Positions 1-5,618 of a stretch of 13,691 nt of DNA are shown one piece after another (position 1 is the first letter of the stretch; each line of letters begins with the position of its first letter). The DNA is taken from positions 1-13,691 of the forward strand of contig DJQK01000031.1 in the NCBI GenBank assembly GCA_002437575.1. Direction: 5' to 3'. The stretch comes from Clostridiales bacterium UBA6388 (GTDB lineage: Bacteria; Bacillota; Clostridia; Oscillospirales; Oscillospiraceae). Below the pieces are notes generated by a model. That model made no database searches and was not told the origin of the DNA. It saw nothing but the letters and a program-made list of their open reading frames with translations. Made by a program: the position numbers and the translations under genes.

Positions 1-846
1 TTTTGCAGAGCGGCGTACGCATGCTGGGGTCTGCCGGAGAATATCGCGTGGATCGAAAATCCGCAGAGCGAGGCGGATATCGAGAACAATATCCTGTTTT
101 GCTTCCTGAAAGGGGAGTATGCCTTCCGATTTGAGAATTTGACGAGGGAGCAGAGAGAGCAGCTTTTTGGTCAGATCAGACCGGATTACGGCTCAGGATA
201 CATAAAGAAGTTGGCCTGCTCGTATCCGGAGTTGGCGGGCGCGTTTGCAAACATTAAGGCGGGCTGCGGAATTGGACAAAATACAAATAACGCCAATTGC
301 TATCTGTTCATTGATTTCCCGCTGCTGAAGAATACAGAGATCACCGATGCGCTGCTTTACCAGCAGCAGTTGAAAGCGCTGGACGCGGCGCTTGCCATTT
401 CCAAAGAACTCCATGAGAAGGGAATCATTCACGATGGCATGACGCAGATGCAGATCGCCGTGGTGTATTATGACTATCTGTGCAAATCTGGCGTGGAAGT
501 CGGCAATGGTGCAGAAATTGTCAAAACAGGAGGAACGGCGCTTTTGGACAGCGCTTGGGCCTGTCTTGTGAACAAAGAGGCAGACTGCGTGGGCCGCGCG
601 GCGGGATTTAACCTTTTGATGCACATCGAAGGCATTTCCACGCAGGGCGTCAGGGGTCGCTTTACGGACTCGAACAGCGGCCACGTGCTCAGCCGTGTGA
701 TCTTGGACGGAAAAGAATACTTCTGCGACTGGGGCAATCACAAGGGCATTTTGTCGAAGGAAGCATTCGAAACAGAGTGGAAATTCGATTTTGACACCGA
801 ATCTCTTGCCTATGCAAGGGCGCACGGCGGTAATTATGAAGCGTAA
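1..846 (+). CDS. Transglutaminase-like domain protein (5' end missing)
   Basis: The frame is open from base 1 to the TAA at 844-846 (281 residues visible), so the true start lies upstream. A TTG at 139 could be read as a start, but it has no ribosome binding site and the frame is coding-like before it. The C-terminal third looks like a transglutaminase-like (papain-fold) domain: a Cys in ADCVGRAAGF (visible residue 196), a His in SGHVLSRV (228) and an Asp in KEYFCDW (243), in the order of the family's Cys-His-Asp triad. The Cys sits at the head of a helix followed by a small hydrophobic stretch, as is typical. Such domains in bacteria act as proteases, amidases or cross-linking enzymes, often on cell-surface or peptidoglycan substrates; the substrate here cannot be told. 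The N-terminal part (visible residues 1-190) is not recognised, and no signal peptide can be judged without the start. Confidence 0.75.
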   Translation, partial: FCRAAYACWGLPENIAWIENPQSEADIENNILFCFLKGEYAFRFENLTREQREQLFGQIRPDYGSGYIKKLACSYPELAGAFANIKAGCGIGQNTNNANCYLFIDFPLLKNTEITDALLYQQQLKALDAALAISKELHEKGIIHDGMTQMQIAVVYYDYLCKSGVEVGNGAEIVKTGGTALLDSAWACLVNKEADCVGRAAGFNLLMHIEGISTQGVRGRFTDSNSGHVLSRVILDGKEYFCDWGNHKGILSKEAFETEWKFDFDTESLAYARAHGGNYEA

Positions 847-847
847 C

Positions 848-888
848 AAAAACAGGGAACCGGAGAACCGGCTCCCTGTTTTTCTGTC
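848..888 (+). terminator. Intrinsic terminator after the transglutaminase-like gene
   Basis: Arms 848-863 and 868-883 pair over 16 positions with one A/C mismatch and an AGAA loop. The right arm ends in TTTTT. It starts one base after the stop codon. Because the left arm begins with AAAAA, the structure would also terminate transcription from the minus strand. Confidence 0.85.
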
Positions 889-914
889 AATCCCGGATAT
901 TGCGGATTTTCTCC

Positions 915-942
915 AGTATACCACAAATTTTTCCTTTTGCAA
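915..942 (-). promoter_or_regulatory. Candidate promoter with extended -10, no protein gene downstream
   Basis: Read on the minus strand there is TTGCAA (942-937), a 16-bp spacer and TATACT (920-915) preceded by TGG, an extended -10. A transcript would begin near 908 and meet the bidirectional terminator at 883-848 after about 60 nt. No ORF lies in that span, so this is either a short RNA promoter or chance. Confidence 0.35.
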
Positions 943-953
943 GGCAGGAAAGC

Positions 954-981
954 GCCGCACCTCGTTTGAGGTGCGGCAGTT
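954..981 (-). terminator. Perfect 10-bp hairpin, probable terminator of the YtxH-like gene
   Basis: Arms 954-963 and 968-977 are perfect complements around GTTT. It lies 23 bp beyond the minus-strand stop codon. The T tract is weak on the minus side (GCTTT) and better on the plus side (AGTTTT), so it may act in both directions and back up the terminator at 848-888. Confidence 0.55.
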
Positions 982-1000
982 TTAGCCTTTTTGACGGTTC

Positions 1001-1171
1001 TTATTGCATCGACCCGAGTGAATCGATGACGGTCTCGGCCTCGCGCTCGATGGCTTTGGCGGCTTTTTTCGTGGCCTGATAGACCTCGCTGTTTTTCGGC
1101 AGCATCATCGCGCCCAGCGCGCCAACCGCGACGCCCGCGCCCATGGTCAGAAAAAACGAACGGACTTTCAT
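1001..1171 (-). CDS. YtxH-like small membrane protein (56 aa)
   Basis: The chosen start at 1171 has a strong ribosome binding site (AAGGGAGG) just upstream. The same frame is open back to 1282, but those extra codons have no site of their own and would read through the neighbour's promoter region. The product has a short basic N-terminus, one glycine/alanine-rich membrane segment (about residues 6-24, with GAGVAVGALGAMM), and a charged, probably amphipathic helix rich in Lys, Glu and Ala up to the C-terminus. This layout matches YtxH/YtxG-type and 'gas vesicle-like' small proteins of Firmicutes, which are often stress-associated; the function of this one is unknown. It diverges from the OMP decarboxylase-like operon and shares a 132-bp intergenic region with it. 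I see no convincing promoter for it. Confidence 0.7.
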   Translation of the reverse strand: MKVRSFFLTMGAGVAVGALGAMMLPKNSEVYQATKKAAKAIEREAETVIDSLGSMQ

Positions 1172-1244
1172 TGCGTTCCCTCCCTTCCAAGCTAGTTTTC
1201 CCGGTGAAGCGGCCGGCATAAGCGGCAAATCCTGCGATTTTTCC

Positions 1245-1273
1245 TGTTCAGTCCGCAAAAAATGTGCTATACT
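1245..1273 (+). promoter_or_regulatory. Promoter of the OMPDC-like / phosphatase-GNAT operon
   Basis: The -10 is TATACT (1268-1273), preceded by TGTGC; the upstream TG may help recognition. At a 17-bp spacing the -35 is a poor TGTTCA (1245-1250). Transcription would start near 1280, giving a leader of only about 25 nt that holds the GGAGGT ribosome binding site (1291-1296). Confidence 0.65.
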
Positions 1274-1303
1274 GATAGACAAGAAACGAAGGAGGTACGC
1301 CGT

Positions 1304-2224
1304 ATGGCTGTCGATGTATTACAGGCAAAGATCCGAAAGCTCAAAAATCCGACCATGGTCTGCATCTGCCCGACGATCCGGGAGCTGCCGCTGCACATCA
1401 AGGAGGACGCGCGGCACAAATACGGCCAGACGCTCAAGGCTGCGGCGGAAGGATACAAGGCGTTTTCCTTCGGTATTCTGGACGCGCTCAAGGACACTGT
1501 TCCGGCGGTCAGCATCGTCAGCGGCTGCTTTGCCGCGCTGGGAGCCGACGGTGTGGCCGCGATGCAGGAGGTTTTGTCTTATGCGAAAAAGCTCGGGTAT
1601 TACGTTTTGTTAGACCTCATGCGCTCCGACCTCGGCCCGACCGCGGAGGATCAGGCGCAGGCGTGCTTCGGCTCGATCCAGGTCGGAGAAGAACATTTCA
1701 CGCCCTATCCGTGCGACGGCGTTCTGATGAGCGGCTTTCTGGGAAGCGACGCAGTGGGCCCGTTTGCGGAATTTTGCCGCGAGGGGAAAAACGTGTTCAT
1801 CATCGCCAGAAGCTCCAATAAATCTGCCCGCGAGGTGCAGGACCTTCTGTCCGGCGACCGCGTCGTGTATCAGGTGATGGCCGACCTTGCCATGCGCTGG
1901 AGCACGGGGCTTTTCGGCGCGAACGGCTATTCGGAGATCGGCATTGCCGTCGGCGCGACGAACCGACAGGTTTTGGAGACGCTGCGCCGAAAATACGACC
2001 AGCTGTTCTTCCTTGTCCCGGGGTACGGCGCACAGGGCGCGGGCGCGAAGGACGCGCAGTTTGCCTTTGACCGCATGGGCCACGGCGCGGCGATCATGGC
2101 GGGACGCTCGATTTTGTACGCGTACCAGAAGCTCGACGGCGACGGAACGGATTACCAGCAGGCGGCTTTACAGGCGGCCGAAAAGATGAAAAAACAGATT
2201 TTGAGCTATATTACGGTGATGTAA
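1304..2224 (+). CDS. Type-2 orotidine-5'-phosphate decarboxylase homologue lacking catalytic residues
   Basis: Starts at ATG 1304 after GGAGGT; 306 residues, the usual size of the long, type-2 PyrF group. The fold is recognisable throughout: NPTMVCICP (15-23), FAALGADG (76-83), DLMRSDLGPTAE (104-115), ARSSN (168-172), GATNRQ (217-222), PGYGAQG (239-245) and a phosphate-binding-type Arg (R268). True type-2 enzymes read GLDP, KPQ.AFFE, DAKRGDIG and TVNPYLG at the matching places. Here the ligand-binding Asp of GLDP is Cys22, the first active-site Lys is Ser70, and the proton-donating Lys of DxKxxD is Met106; only D104 and D109 of the Lys-Asp-Lys-Asp set remain. Phosphate-site motifs are kept. 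UMP synthesis is therefore unlikely; a sugar- or nucleoside-phosphate-binding role or a new reaction is my inference. Its stop codon directly touches the next gene's ATG. Confidence 0.82.
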   Translation: MAVDVLQAKIRKLKNPTMVCICPTIRELPLHIKEDARHKYGQTLKAAAEGYKAFSFGILDALKDTVPAVSIVSGCFAALGADGVAAMQEVLSYAKKLGYYVLLDLMRSDLGPTAEDQAQACFGSIQVGEEHFTPYPCDGVLMSGFLGSDAVGPFAEFCREGKNVFIIARSSNKSAREVQDLLSGDRVVYQVMADLAMRWSTGLFGANGYSEIGIAVGATNRQVLETLRRKYDQLFFLVPGYGAQGAGAKDAQFAFDRMGHGAAIMAGRSILYAYQKLDGDGTDYQQAALQAAEKMKKQILSYITVM

Positions 2225-3229
2225 ATGACGACAGTTTATCTCGTGCGCCACGCGGAGGCCGAGGGCAACACCTACCGGCGCATCCACGGGCAGTATAATT
2301 CCCTGATCACGGAAAACGGCGACAGGCAAATTGAAGCTCTGCGGTCCCGGTTTGAACATATCCCGATCGACGTATGCTTGTCAAGCGACCTGTTCAGGAC
2401 CTGCCGGACGGCGCAGTCGGTGTATCTGGCGAAGAAAATGCCGCTTTTCCCCGACAAGCGCTTCCGCGAGACGAACGTCGGCTGCTGGGAAGACACGCCC
2501 TTCGGCTGGCTCGAACGGTATGAAAAGCGTGATATGGACCGGTTCAACTACGAAGAAAAAATCTGGCACGTTGCCGGAAGCGAAACGTGGCAGGCCTACA
2601 CAAGTCGGTTTTTGCAGGGACTCAACGAAATTTCCGCGCGGTATGACGGAAAAACGATCGTGATCTTTACCCATGCGTGCGTGCTGCGCGGCGTGCAGAA
2701 GCGGATACTCGGGACCGACGATCTGCCGTTCTGCGAAAATACGGCGGTCTCGCGCCTTCGCTGGAACGACGGCGAGATCACATTCGAACTTCTCAACGAT
2801 GCGTCGCATTTGACGCCCGACATTTCCACGGCCAAACGGCAATCAAGGCTCAAGCAGGGCGCGACGGACCGCGCGGATTTCAGCCTCTGGTTCCGACAGA
2901 CCGAAGCAGCCCTTGAGACCTACGCCGCGATGCTGCGCGGGAAAACGGTCGGTGAGCTCGTGCTCGGAAAATCGGAGCGCGAGGACGTTGGCGTCATTGA
3001 AGAGCTCGCGCTGGACGAAGGCTTCCGCGGCCGGCGCTTTGGCCAGCAGCTTCTCGGGCAGGCGGTGTGCACGCTGAGAAAACGCGGGGCGAAGCGGCTT
3101 TTTGTCACCGTTCCCGAGAAAAATGCGGACGCGGAGCACTTTTTTCTGGAAAATGGCTTCGTATTCGCCGAAAACACCGAAACCGGCGTGCTTCTCTCGA
3201 AGGATATCGAGGTTCGCTCTTTACCATAA
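2225..3229 (+). CDS. Histidine phosphatase / GNAT acetyltransferase fusion
   Basis: 334 residues. Residues 1-200 are a phosphoglycerate-mutase-type histidine phosphatase: VYLVRHAEAEGN carries the RHG-like motif with the phospho-accepting His9, SSDLFRTCRTA gives Arg58, a likely acid lies in RETNVGCWED (81-90), and the second His is H150 in IFTHACVLRG. Residues about 205-334 form a GNAT acetyltransferase domain: IEELALDEGFRGRRFGQQLL (258-277) is the acetyl-CoA-binding motif A, and AEHFFLENGF (303-312) is the usual C-terminal 'yekxGF' element. The two domains are joined in one frame without a stop. The ATG follows the TAA of the OMPDC-like gene with no spacer, so translation is probably coupled and the products may share a pathway. 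The phosphatase substrate (sugar phosphate, nucleotide or cofactor precursor) and the acetyl acceptor cannot be read from the sequence. Confidence 0.85.
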   Translation: MTTVYLVRHAEAEGNTYRRIHGQYNSLITENGDRQIEALRSRFEHIPIDVCLSSDLFRTCRTAQSVYLAKKMPLFPDKRFRETNVGCWEDTPFGWLERYEKRDMDRFNYEEKIWHVAGSETWQAYTSRFLQGLNEISARYDGKTIVIFTHACVLRGVQKRILGTDDLPFCENTAVSRLRWNDGEITFELLNDASHLTPDISTAKRQSRLKQGATDRADFSLWFRQTEAALETYAAMLRGKTVGELVLGKSEREDVGVIEELALDEGFRGRRFGQQLLGQAVCTLRKRGAKRLFVTVPEKNADAEHFFLENGFVFAENTETGVLLSKDIEVRSLP

Positions 3230-3233
3230 AATA

Positions 3234-3275
3234 ACTGCGGCAGTTCAAAAAGCAAGAACTGCCGCGGTATTTTTA
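3234..3275 (+). terminator. Bidirectional terminator between convergent genes
   Basis: Arms 3234-3246 and 3256-3268 pair over 13 positions with one G-U, followed by ATTTTTATTT on the plus strand. On the minus strand the stem is followed by TTATTTTAT. It serves the phosphatase-GNAT gene and the convergent lipoprotein gene. Confidence 0.88.
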
Positions 3276-3596
3276 TTTGCCGCCGGCCATGCCGGTGCCG
3301 GAGGTCGTGCCGGTGTAGGAGCCGGTGCGGCCGGTGGTGCTGCCGTAGGCGCTGTTGGTGCTGCCGTTGTAGGTTCCGGCGGAATTGCCGTTGTACGTGC
3401 CGTTCTGGTAATTGTCGTAGCCGTAATTGTAGCCGGAATAGCGGCCGTTGGTGCCGTTCACGGTGCCGTTGCGGGTGGTCGAGACGTTGCTGTAGCCATT
3501 GCGGTACGGATCGTCCATATAGGCCGTCGCACTGCACCCGGCAAAGACCGACAAGACGACACAGACGACGAGAATGAGAAGTGCCCATTTTTTCAT
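3273..3596 (-). CDS. Small Asn/Gly/Thr/Tyr-rich lipoprotein (107 aa)
   Basis: Starts at the ATG complementary to 3594-3596, with GGAGG upstream; the frame stays open much further but has no other supported start. The N-terminus is a type II signal peptide: MKKW, a hydrophobic core (residues 5-18) and the lipobox-like VFAGC with Cys21 as the lipidation site. The -3 residue is Phe rather than Leu, a mild deviation. The mature part (22-107) is low-complexity, built of Asn, Gly, Ser, Thr and Tyr with YNG-type units (SGYNYGYDNY, NGTYNGN, AGTYNGS) and few hydrophobic residues, so it is probably unstructured and exposed on the outer face of the membrane. The DNA shows matching short repeats (GCCGTTGTA). 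It is monocistronic, with a dyad in its 5' leader. I recognise no family; a cell-envelope role is inferred from the signal peptide alone. Confidence 0.75.
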   Translation of the reverse strand: MKKWALLILVVCVVLSVFAGCSATAYMDDPYRNGYSNVSTTRNGTVNGTNGRYSGYNYGYDNYQNGTYNGNSAGTYNGSTNSAYGSTTGRTGSYTGTTSGTGMAGGK

Positions 3597-3622
3597 AGCG
3601 TGTTCCTCCATATTTCCTTGCG

Positions 3623-3646
3623 GCGTAAAACGCACGCGGTTTACGC
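3623..3646. promoter_or_regulatory. 24-bp near-perfect dyad upstream of the lipoprotein gene
   Basis: GCGTAAA at 3623-3629 and TTTACGC at 3640-3646 are perfect inverted repeats. Extended inward, the arms are 11 bp with one mismatch around a central AC. With so small a loop it suits a DNA operator better than an RNA hairpin. It lies 27-50 bp before the lipoprotein start codon and about 100 bp from the ferredoxin promoter. Confidence 0.4.
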
Positions 3647-3748
3647 TTCTAGTGTGAGCCGCGCGGAAAAGTTTATGTACGAGAAGCCTGCCAAAACCGG
3701 GCGAGAAAGACAAATTGCGCCATTTTTTCAAAAATCCGTCGAAAAACG

Positions 3749-3777
3749 TTGATTCTTTTGTGCGTGTTGTGTATAAT
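3749..3777 (+). promoter_or_regulatory. Strong sigma-A promoter of the ferredoxin gene
   Basis: TTGATT (3749-3754), exactly 17 bp, then consensus TATAAT (3772-3777). Transcription would begin near 3784, leaving a leader of about 113 nt in which I see no clear hairpin or ORF. The ribosome binding site is AAGGAGAT, about 10 bp before the ATG at 3897. Confidence 0.85.
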
Positions 3778-3896
3778 GGCCGCAGAGGGAATTTCAGAGT
3801 CGGTAAAAACAGGGCAGCAACTGCGCGTCCATCGCAAAAAGGCGCGGGCTGTCCTCGGTTTGCCGTCTCTAAAAAAACTAAAAAGGAGATCAGACA

Positions 3897-4283
3897 ATGA
3901 AAAAACTGACAGTCAAGAAGGGCACGCAGTGCATGGCGTGTCTCGAGTGTGTCCGCGCATGTTCCCAAGCGTTCTACAAGGAATTTGACCCGGCCAAGGC
4001 CTGCCTCCAGATCATCGAGAAAAACGGCGCGGCCAAGCCCATGGTCTGCGTCCAGTGCGGCAAGTGCGCCGAGGCCTGCGAGCACGGCGCGATCAAGCAG
4101 AACGCCAAAGGCGTCTACATGGTCGACAAGAAGCTCTGCGTCGGCTGCGGCAAGTGCGTCGAGGCCTGTCCGTTCGGCGTGATGGTGAAGGCCGAGTCCG
4201 CCCCCACGGCGTCGAAGTGCATCGCCTGCGGGATCTGCGCCAAGGCGTGTCCGATGGAGATCCTCGAGGTCGTCGAGAAGTAA
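3897..4283 (+). CDS. Four-motif 4Fe-4S ferredoxin-type protein
   Basis: 128 residues, soluble, with no signal peptide. Four CxxCxxCxxxC motifs are visible: C12-C15-C18-C22, C51-C54-C57-C61, C81-C84-C87-C91 and C108-C111-C114-C118, giving ligands for up to four [4Fe-4S] clusters, plus one extra Cys (C36). The last two motifs end in Cys-Pro as in bacterial ferredoxins; the first two end in Cys-Ser and Cys-Glu. The arrangement resembles the electron-transfer subunits (HydN/CooF/HycB type and partners of tungsten aldehyde oxidoreductases) that pass electrons between an oxidoreductase and a carrier. Here it is monocistronic, with its own strong promoter and terminator and no adjacent oxidoreductase, so its partner cannot be named. 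Confidence 0.85.
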   Translation: MKKLTVKKGTQCMACLECVRACSQAFYKEFDPAKACLQIIEKNGAAKPMVCVQCGKCAEACEHGAIKQNAKGVYMVDKKLCVGCGKCVEACPFGVMVKAESAPTASKCIACGICAKACPMEILEVVEK

Positions 4284-4293
4284 GAGGTAATAG

Positions 4294-4321
4294 AAAAGCC
4301 CGCCGGAAGGCGGGCTTTTTT
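4294..4321 (+). terminator. Terminator of the ferredoxin gene (first 33-bp copy)
   Basis: AAAAGCCCGCC (4294-4304), GGAA loop, GGCGGGC and six T (to 4321). It begins 11 bp after the ferredoxin stop. The block 4294-4326 is repeated base for base at 4521-4553. Confidence 0.92.
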
Positions 4322-4486
4322 GCGTGTCGAAAAACCTCGTAGAGTTTCGCCCCGCAGGGCGAAATAGAGTAAAATCCATTTTATCCGGCGGCTTTGCCGA
4401 CCGGAAAAATACTTCTCGCCTCGCGAGTGTGGAATTTTGGCCCTAACGGGGCAAAAATTATGCGCGAAGTCGAGGCGCAACCCCTT

Positions 4487-4516
4487 CTGTCAAAAAAGCG
4501 TCAGCTTTTTTGACAG
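4487..4516. terminator. Perfect 13-bp hairpin with internal A6/T6 tracts
   Basis: CTGTCAAAAAAGC, loop GTCA, then its exact complement. It lies just outside the DMT transporter's terminator hairpin on the minus strand. It may be a second terminator or part of the repeat element; no T tract follows the stem itself. Confidence 0.4.
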
Positions 4517-4520
4517 TCTC

Positions 4521-4547
4521 AAAAGCCCGCCGGAAGGCGGGCTTTTT
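4521..4547 (-). terminator. Terminator of the DMT transporter gene (second 33-bp copy)
   Basis: The same GCCCGCC/GGCGGGC hairpin as at 4294, read here from the minus strand. It lies 16 bp beyond the transporter stop codon, with TTTT after the stem on the minus strand (4524-4521) and A6 before it. Confidence 0.8.
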
Positions 4548-4562
4548 TGCGTGATGCAGAAA

Positions 4563-5459
4563 TTATGCGGCCTTTGCCTTTTTCTCCGGCAGCTGCGCGA
4601 GGACGATGGCGGCGAAGATGACCGCGCAGCCGACAAGCTCCTTTGCACGCAGCGCCTGGTGCAGCAAGACCCAGCCAAAGAGCGCCGCGAAGACCGACTC
4701 CAGACTCAGGATCATGCTGGCAAGCGTGGGCTGGACCTTCTGCTGGCCGAGAATTTGCAGCGTATACCCGACGCCGCCGGACATGACGCCCGCGTAGACG
4801 ATCGGAAGCCAGGCTGTGCAGATATCCGAAACGCTGGGCTTTTCGAAAAGCAGCATGGGAAGAATGGACACGACGGACGCGGTAAAAAACTGCGTGCACG
4901 AAAGGCGAACGCCGTCCAGATCATGACAGGCACGGTCAATAAACAAGATATGGATGGCGAAGAAAAACGCGCACAGGAGCGTCAGCCAGTCGCCGATATT
5001 CACATTGGAAAGGCCTTCGCTGCCCGCAAGAAGATACAGCCCCGCCACAGCCAGAAACGCGCAGAGCCAGTTGATGAGCCTCACGCGCAGCTTCACAAAC
5101 AGCCCCAGGAAGGGGACGAGGATGATGTACATCGTCGTGATGAAGCCCGATTTTCCGACGCTTGTATAGATAATGCCGTACTGCTGGATGAGGCTGGCCG
5201 TGCAGAGGATCACGCCGCAGACGATGCCGCACAGAAGCTGCCGTTTTGCCGTCTTTCCAGGTGCGGGACGGACGCTCACGCCCTTTTTGTCGCGCAGATA
5301 AATGACGGGCAGCAGAACAAGGCCGGAGAGAAAATAGCGCGTGGCCTGCATGGTAAAGGGTCCAATATAGTTCATGCCCTCGCTCTGGGCCACGAACGAC
5401 GAGCCCCAGATGACCGCGCACAAAAGCAGCATCACAATGCCGCGGGTCTGCTGTTTCAT
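4563..5459 (-). CDS. EamA/DMT-family transporter
   Basis: 298 residues, the normal length for a ten-helix drug/metabolite transporter, starting at 5459 after AAGGAGAT. Two EamA repeats of about five helices each are visible: residues 8-145 (opening with MLLLCAVIWGSSFVAQ, then RYFLSGLVLLPVIY, and GFITTMYIILVPFLGLFV) and 155-288 (LTLLCAFFFAIHILFIDRA, ending in QPTLASMILSLESVFAALFG and a last helix up to LAQLP). The end of the second repeat is the best conserved signature of the family. The C-terminus is a short Lys/Ala tail (EKKAKAA), facing the cytosol. Such proteins exchange or export amino acids, nucleotides or other metabolites across the inner membrane; the substrate cannot be predicted. 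It is monocistronic, convergent with the ferredoxin gene and divergent from pepF. Confidence 0.88.
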   Translation of the reverse strand: MKQQTRGIVMLLLCAVIWGSSFVAQSEGMNYIGPFTMQATRYFLSGLVLLPVIYLRDKKGVSVRPAPGKTAKRQLLCGIVCGVILCTASLIQQYGIIYTSVGKSGFITTMYIILVPFLGLFVKLRVRLINWLCAFLAVAGLYLLAGSEGLSNVNIGDWLTLLCAFFFAIHILFIDRACHDLDGVRLSCTQFFTASVVSILPMLLFEKPSVSDICTAWLPIVYAGVMSGGVGYTLQILGQQKVQPTLASMILSLESVFAALFGWVLLHQALRAKELVGCAVIFAAIVLAQLPEKKAKAA

Positions 5460-5500
5460 GAGATGATCTCCTTCGAAAGCTTTTGCGTTAAGACGGCATA

Positions 5501-5529
5501 ATTATACAGAACGCAGCACAGAAAAGCAA
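5501..5529 (-). promoter_or_regulatory. Promoter of the DMT transporter gene
   Basis: On the minus strand: TTGCTT (5529-5524), a 17-bp spacer and consensus TATAAT (5506-5501). The leader is about 35 nt. Its -35 lies 27 bp from the -35 of the divergent pepF promoter. Confidence 0.82.
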
Positions 5530-5556
5530 GACCATCCGCGAAAAACCGTCAGGCAG

Positions 5557-5585
5557 TTGTGAAGCGGCGCAAAATGTGGTAGACT
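5557..5585 (+). promoter_or_regulatory. Promoter of pepF
   Basis: TTGTGA (5557-5562), 17 bp, TAGACT (5580-5585) preceded by TGG, an extended -10. The palindrome TTTGTACAAA (5587-5596) covers the expected start point and could be an operator, although it is short. Confidence 0.75.
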
Positions 5586-5618
5586 ATTTGTACAAATTGT
5601 TTGACTGGAGGACGCTGT

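Larger units (their letters stand above)
4294..4553. repeat. Hairpin-rich intergenic element bounded by identical 33-bp direct repeats
   Basis: The 33-bp blocks 4294-4326 and 4521-4553 are identical, including the GCGTG that follows the T tract. The 194 bp between contain a chain of hairpins: TTTCGCCC/GGGCGAAA (4345-4352, 4357-4364); an imperfect stem near 4377-4410 around CCGGCGGC; an imperfect stem at about 4433-4459 (AATTTTGGCCC with GGGGCAAAAATT); and a perfect 13-bp stem at 4487-4499/4504-4516 (CTGTCAAAAAAGC with loop GTCA). No ORF of coding quality is present. The density of inverted repeats suggests a mobile or copied intergenic repeat (REP/MITE-like) inserted beside a terminator, or a structured RNA; copies elsewhere in the genome would decide. 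Confidence 0.6.

Noticed and set aside
139..846. Complete 235-aa gene starting at TTG 139
   Set aside because: No ribosome binding site before 139, and the frame is coding-like and open back to base 1, so the gene is a 5'-truncated fragment.
193..960. Minus-strand open frame of 255 codons opposite the transglutaminase-like gene
   Set aside because: No recognisable domain, runs through two hairpin terminators and has no ribosome binding site.
1172..1282. Longer N-terminus for the YtxH-like protein (93 aa)
   Set aside because: The ATG at 1171 has an excellent ribosome binding site and begins right before a membrane segment; the extension overlaps the neighbouring promoter.
1304..2224. Plain pyrF annotation
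   Set aside because: Family membership is clear, but the catalytic lysines are missing, so decarboxylase activity should not be assumed.
3273..4379. Minus-strand open frame of 368 codons covering the ferredoxin gene and the lipoprotein gene
   Set aside because: The part upstream of 3597 is antisense to a clear ferredoxin, has no ribosome binding site and crosses two terminators and a promoter. Only the lipoprotein section from 3596 is supported.
4294..4553. CRISPR array or insertion sequence with target duplication
   Set aside because: Only two repeats separated by 194 bp, no transposase, and the repeat is itself a terminator far longer than usual target duplications.
4437..5501. Plus-strand open frame of 354 codons opposite the DMT transporter
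   Set aside because: Highly charged, low-complexity translation with no family features, antisense to a well-supported membrane protein. It is a by-product of GC-rich third positions.
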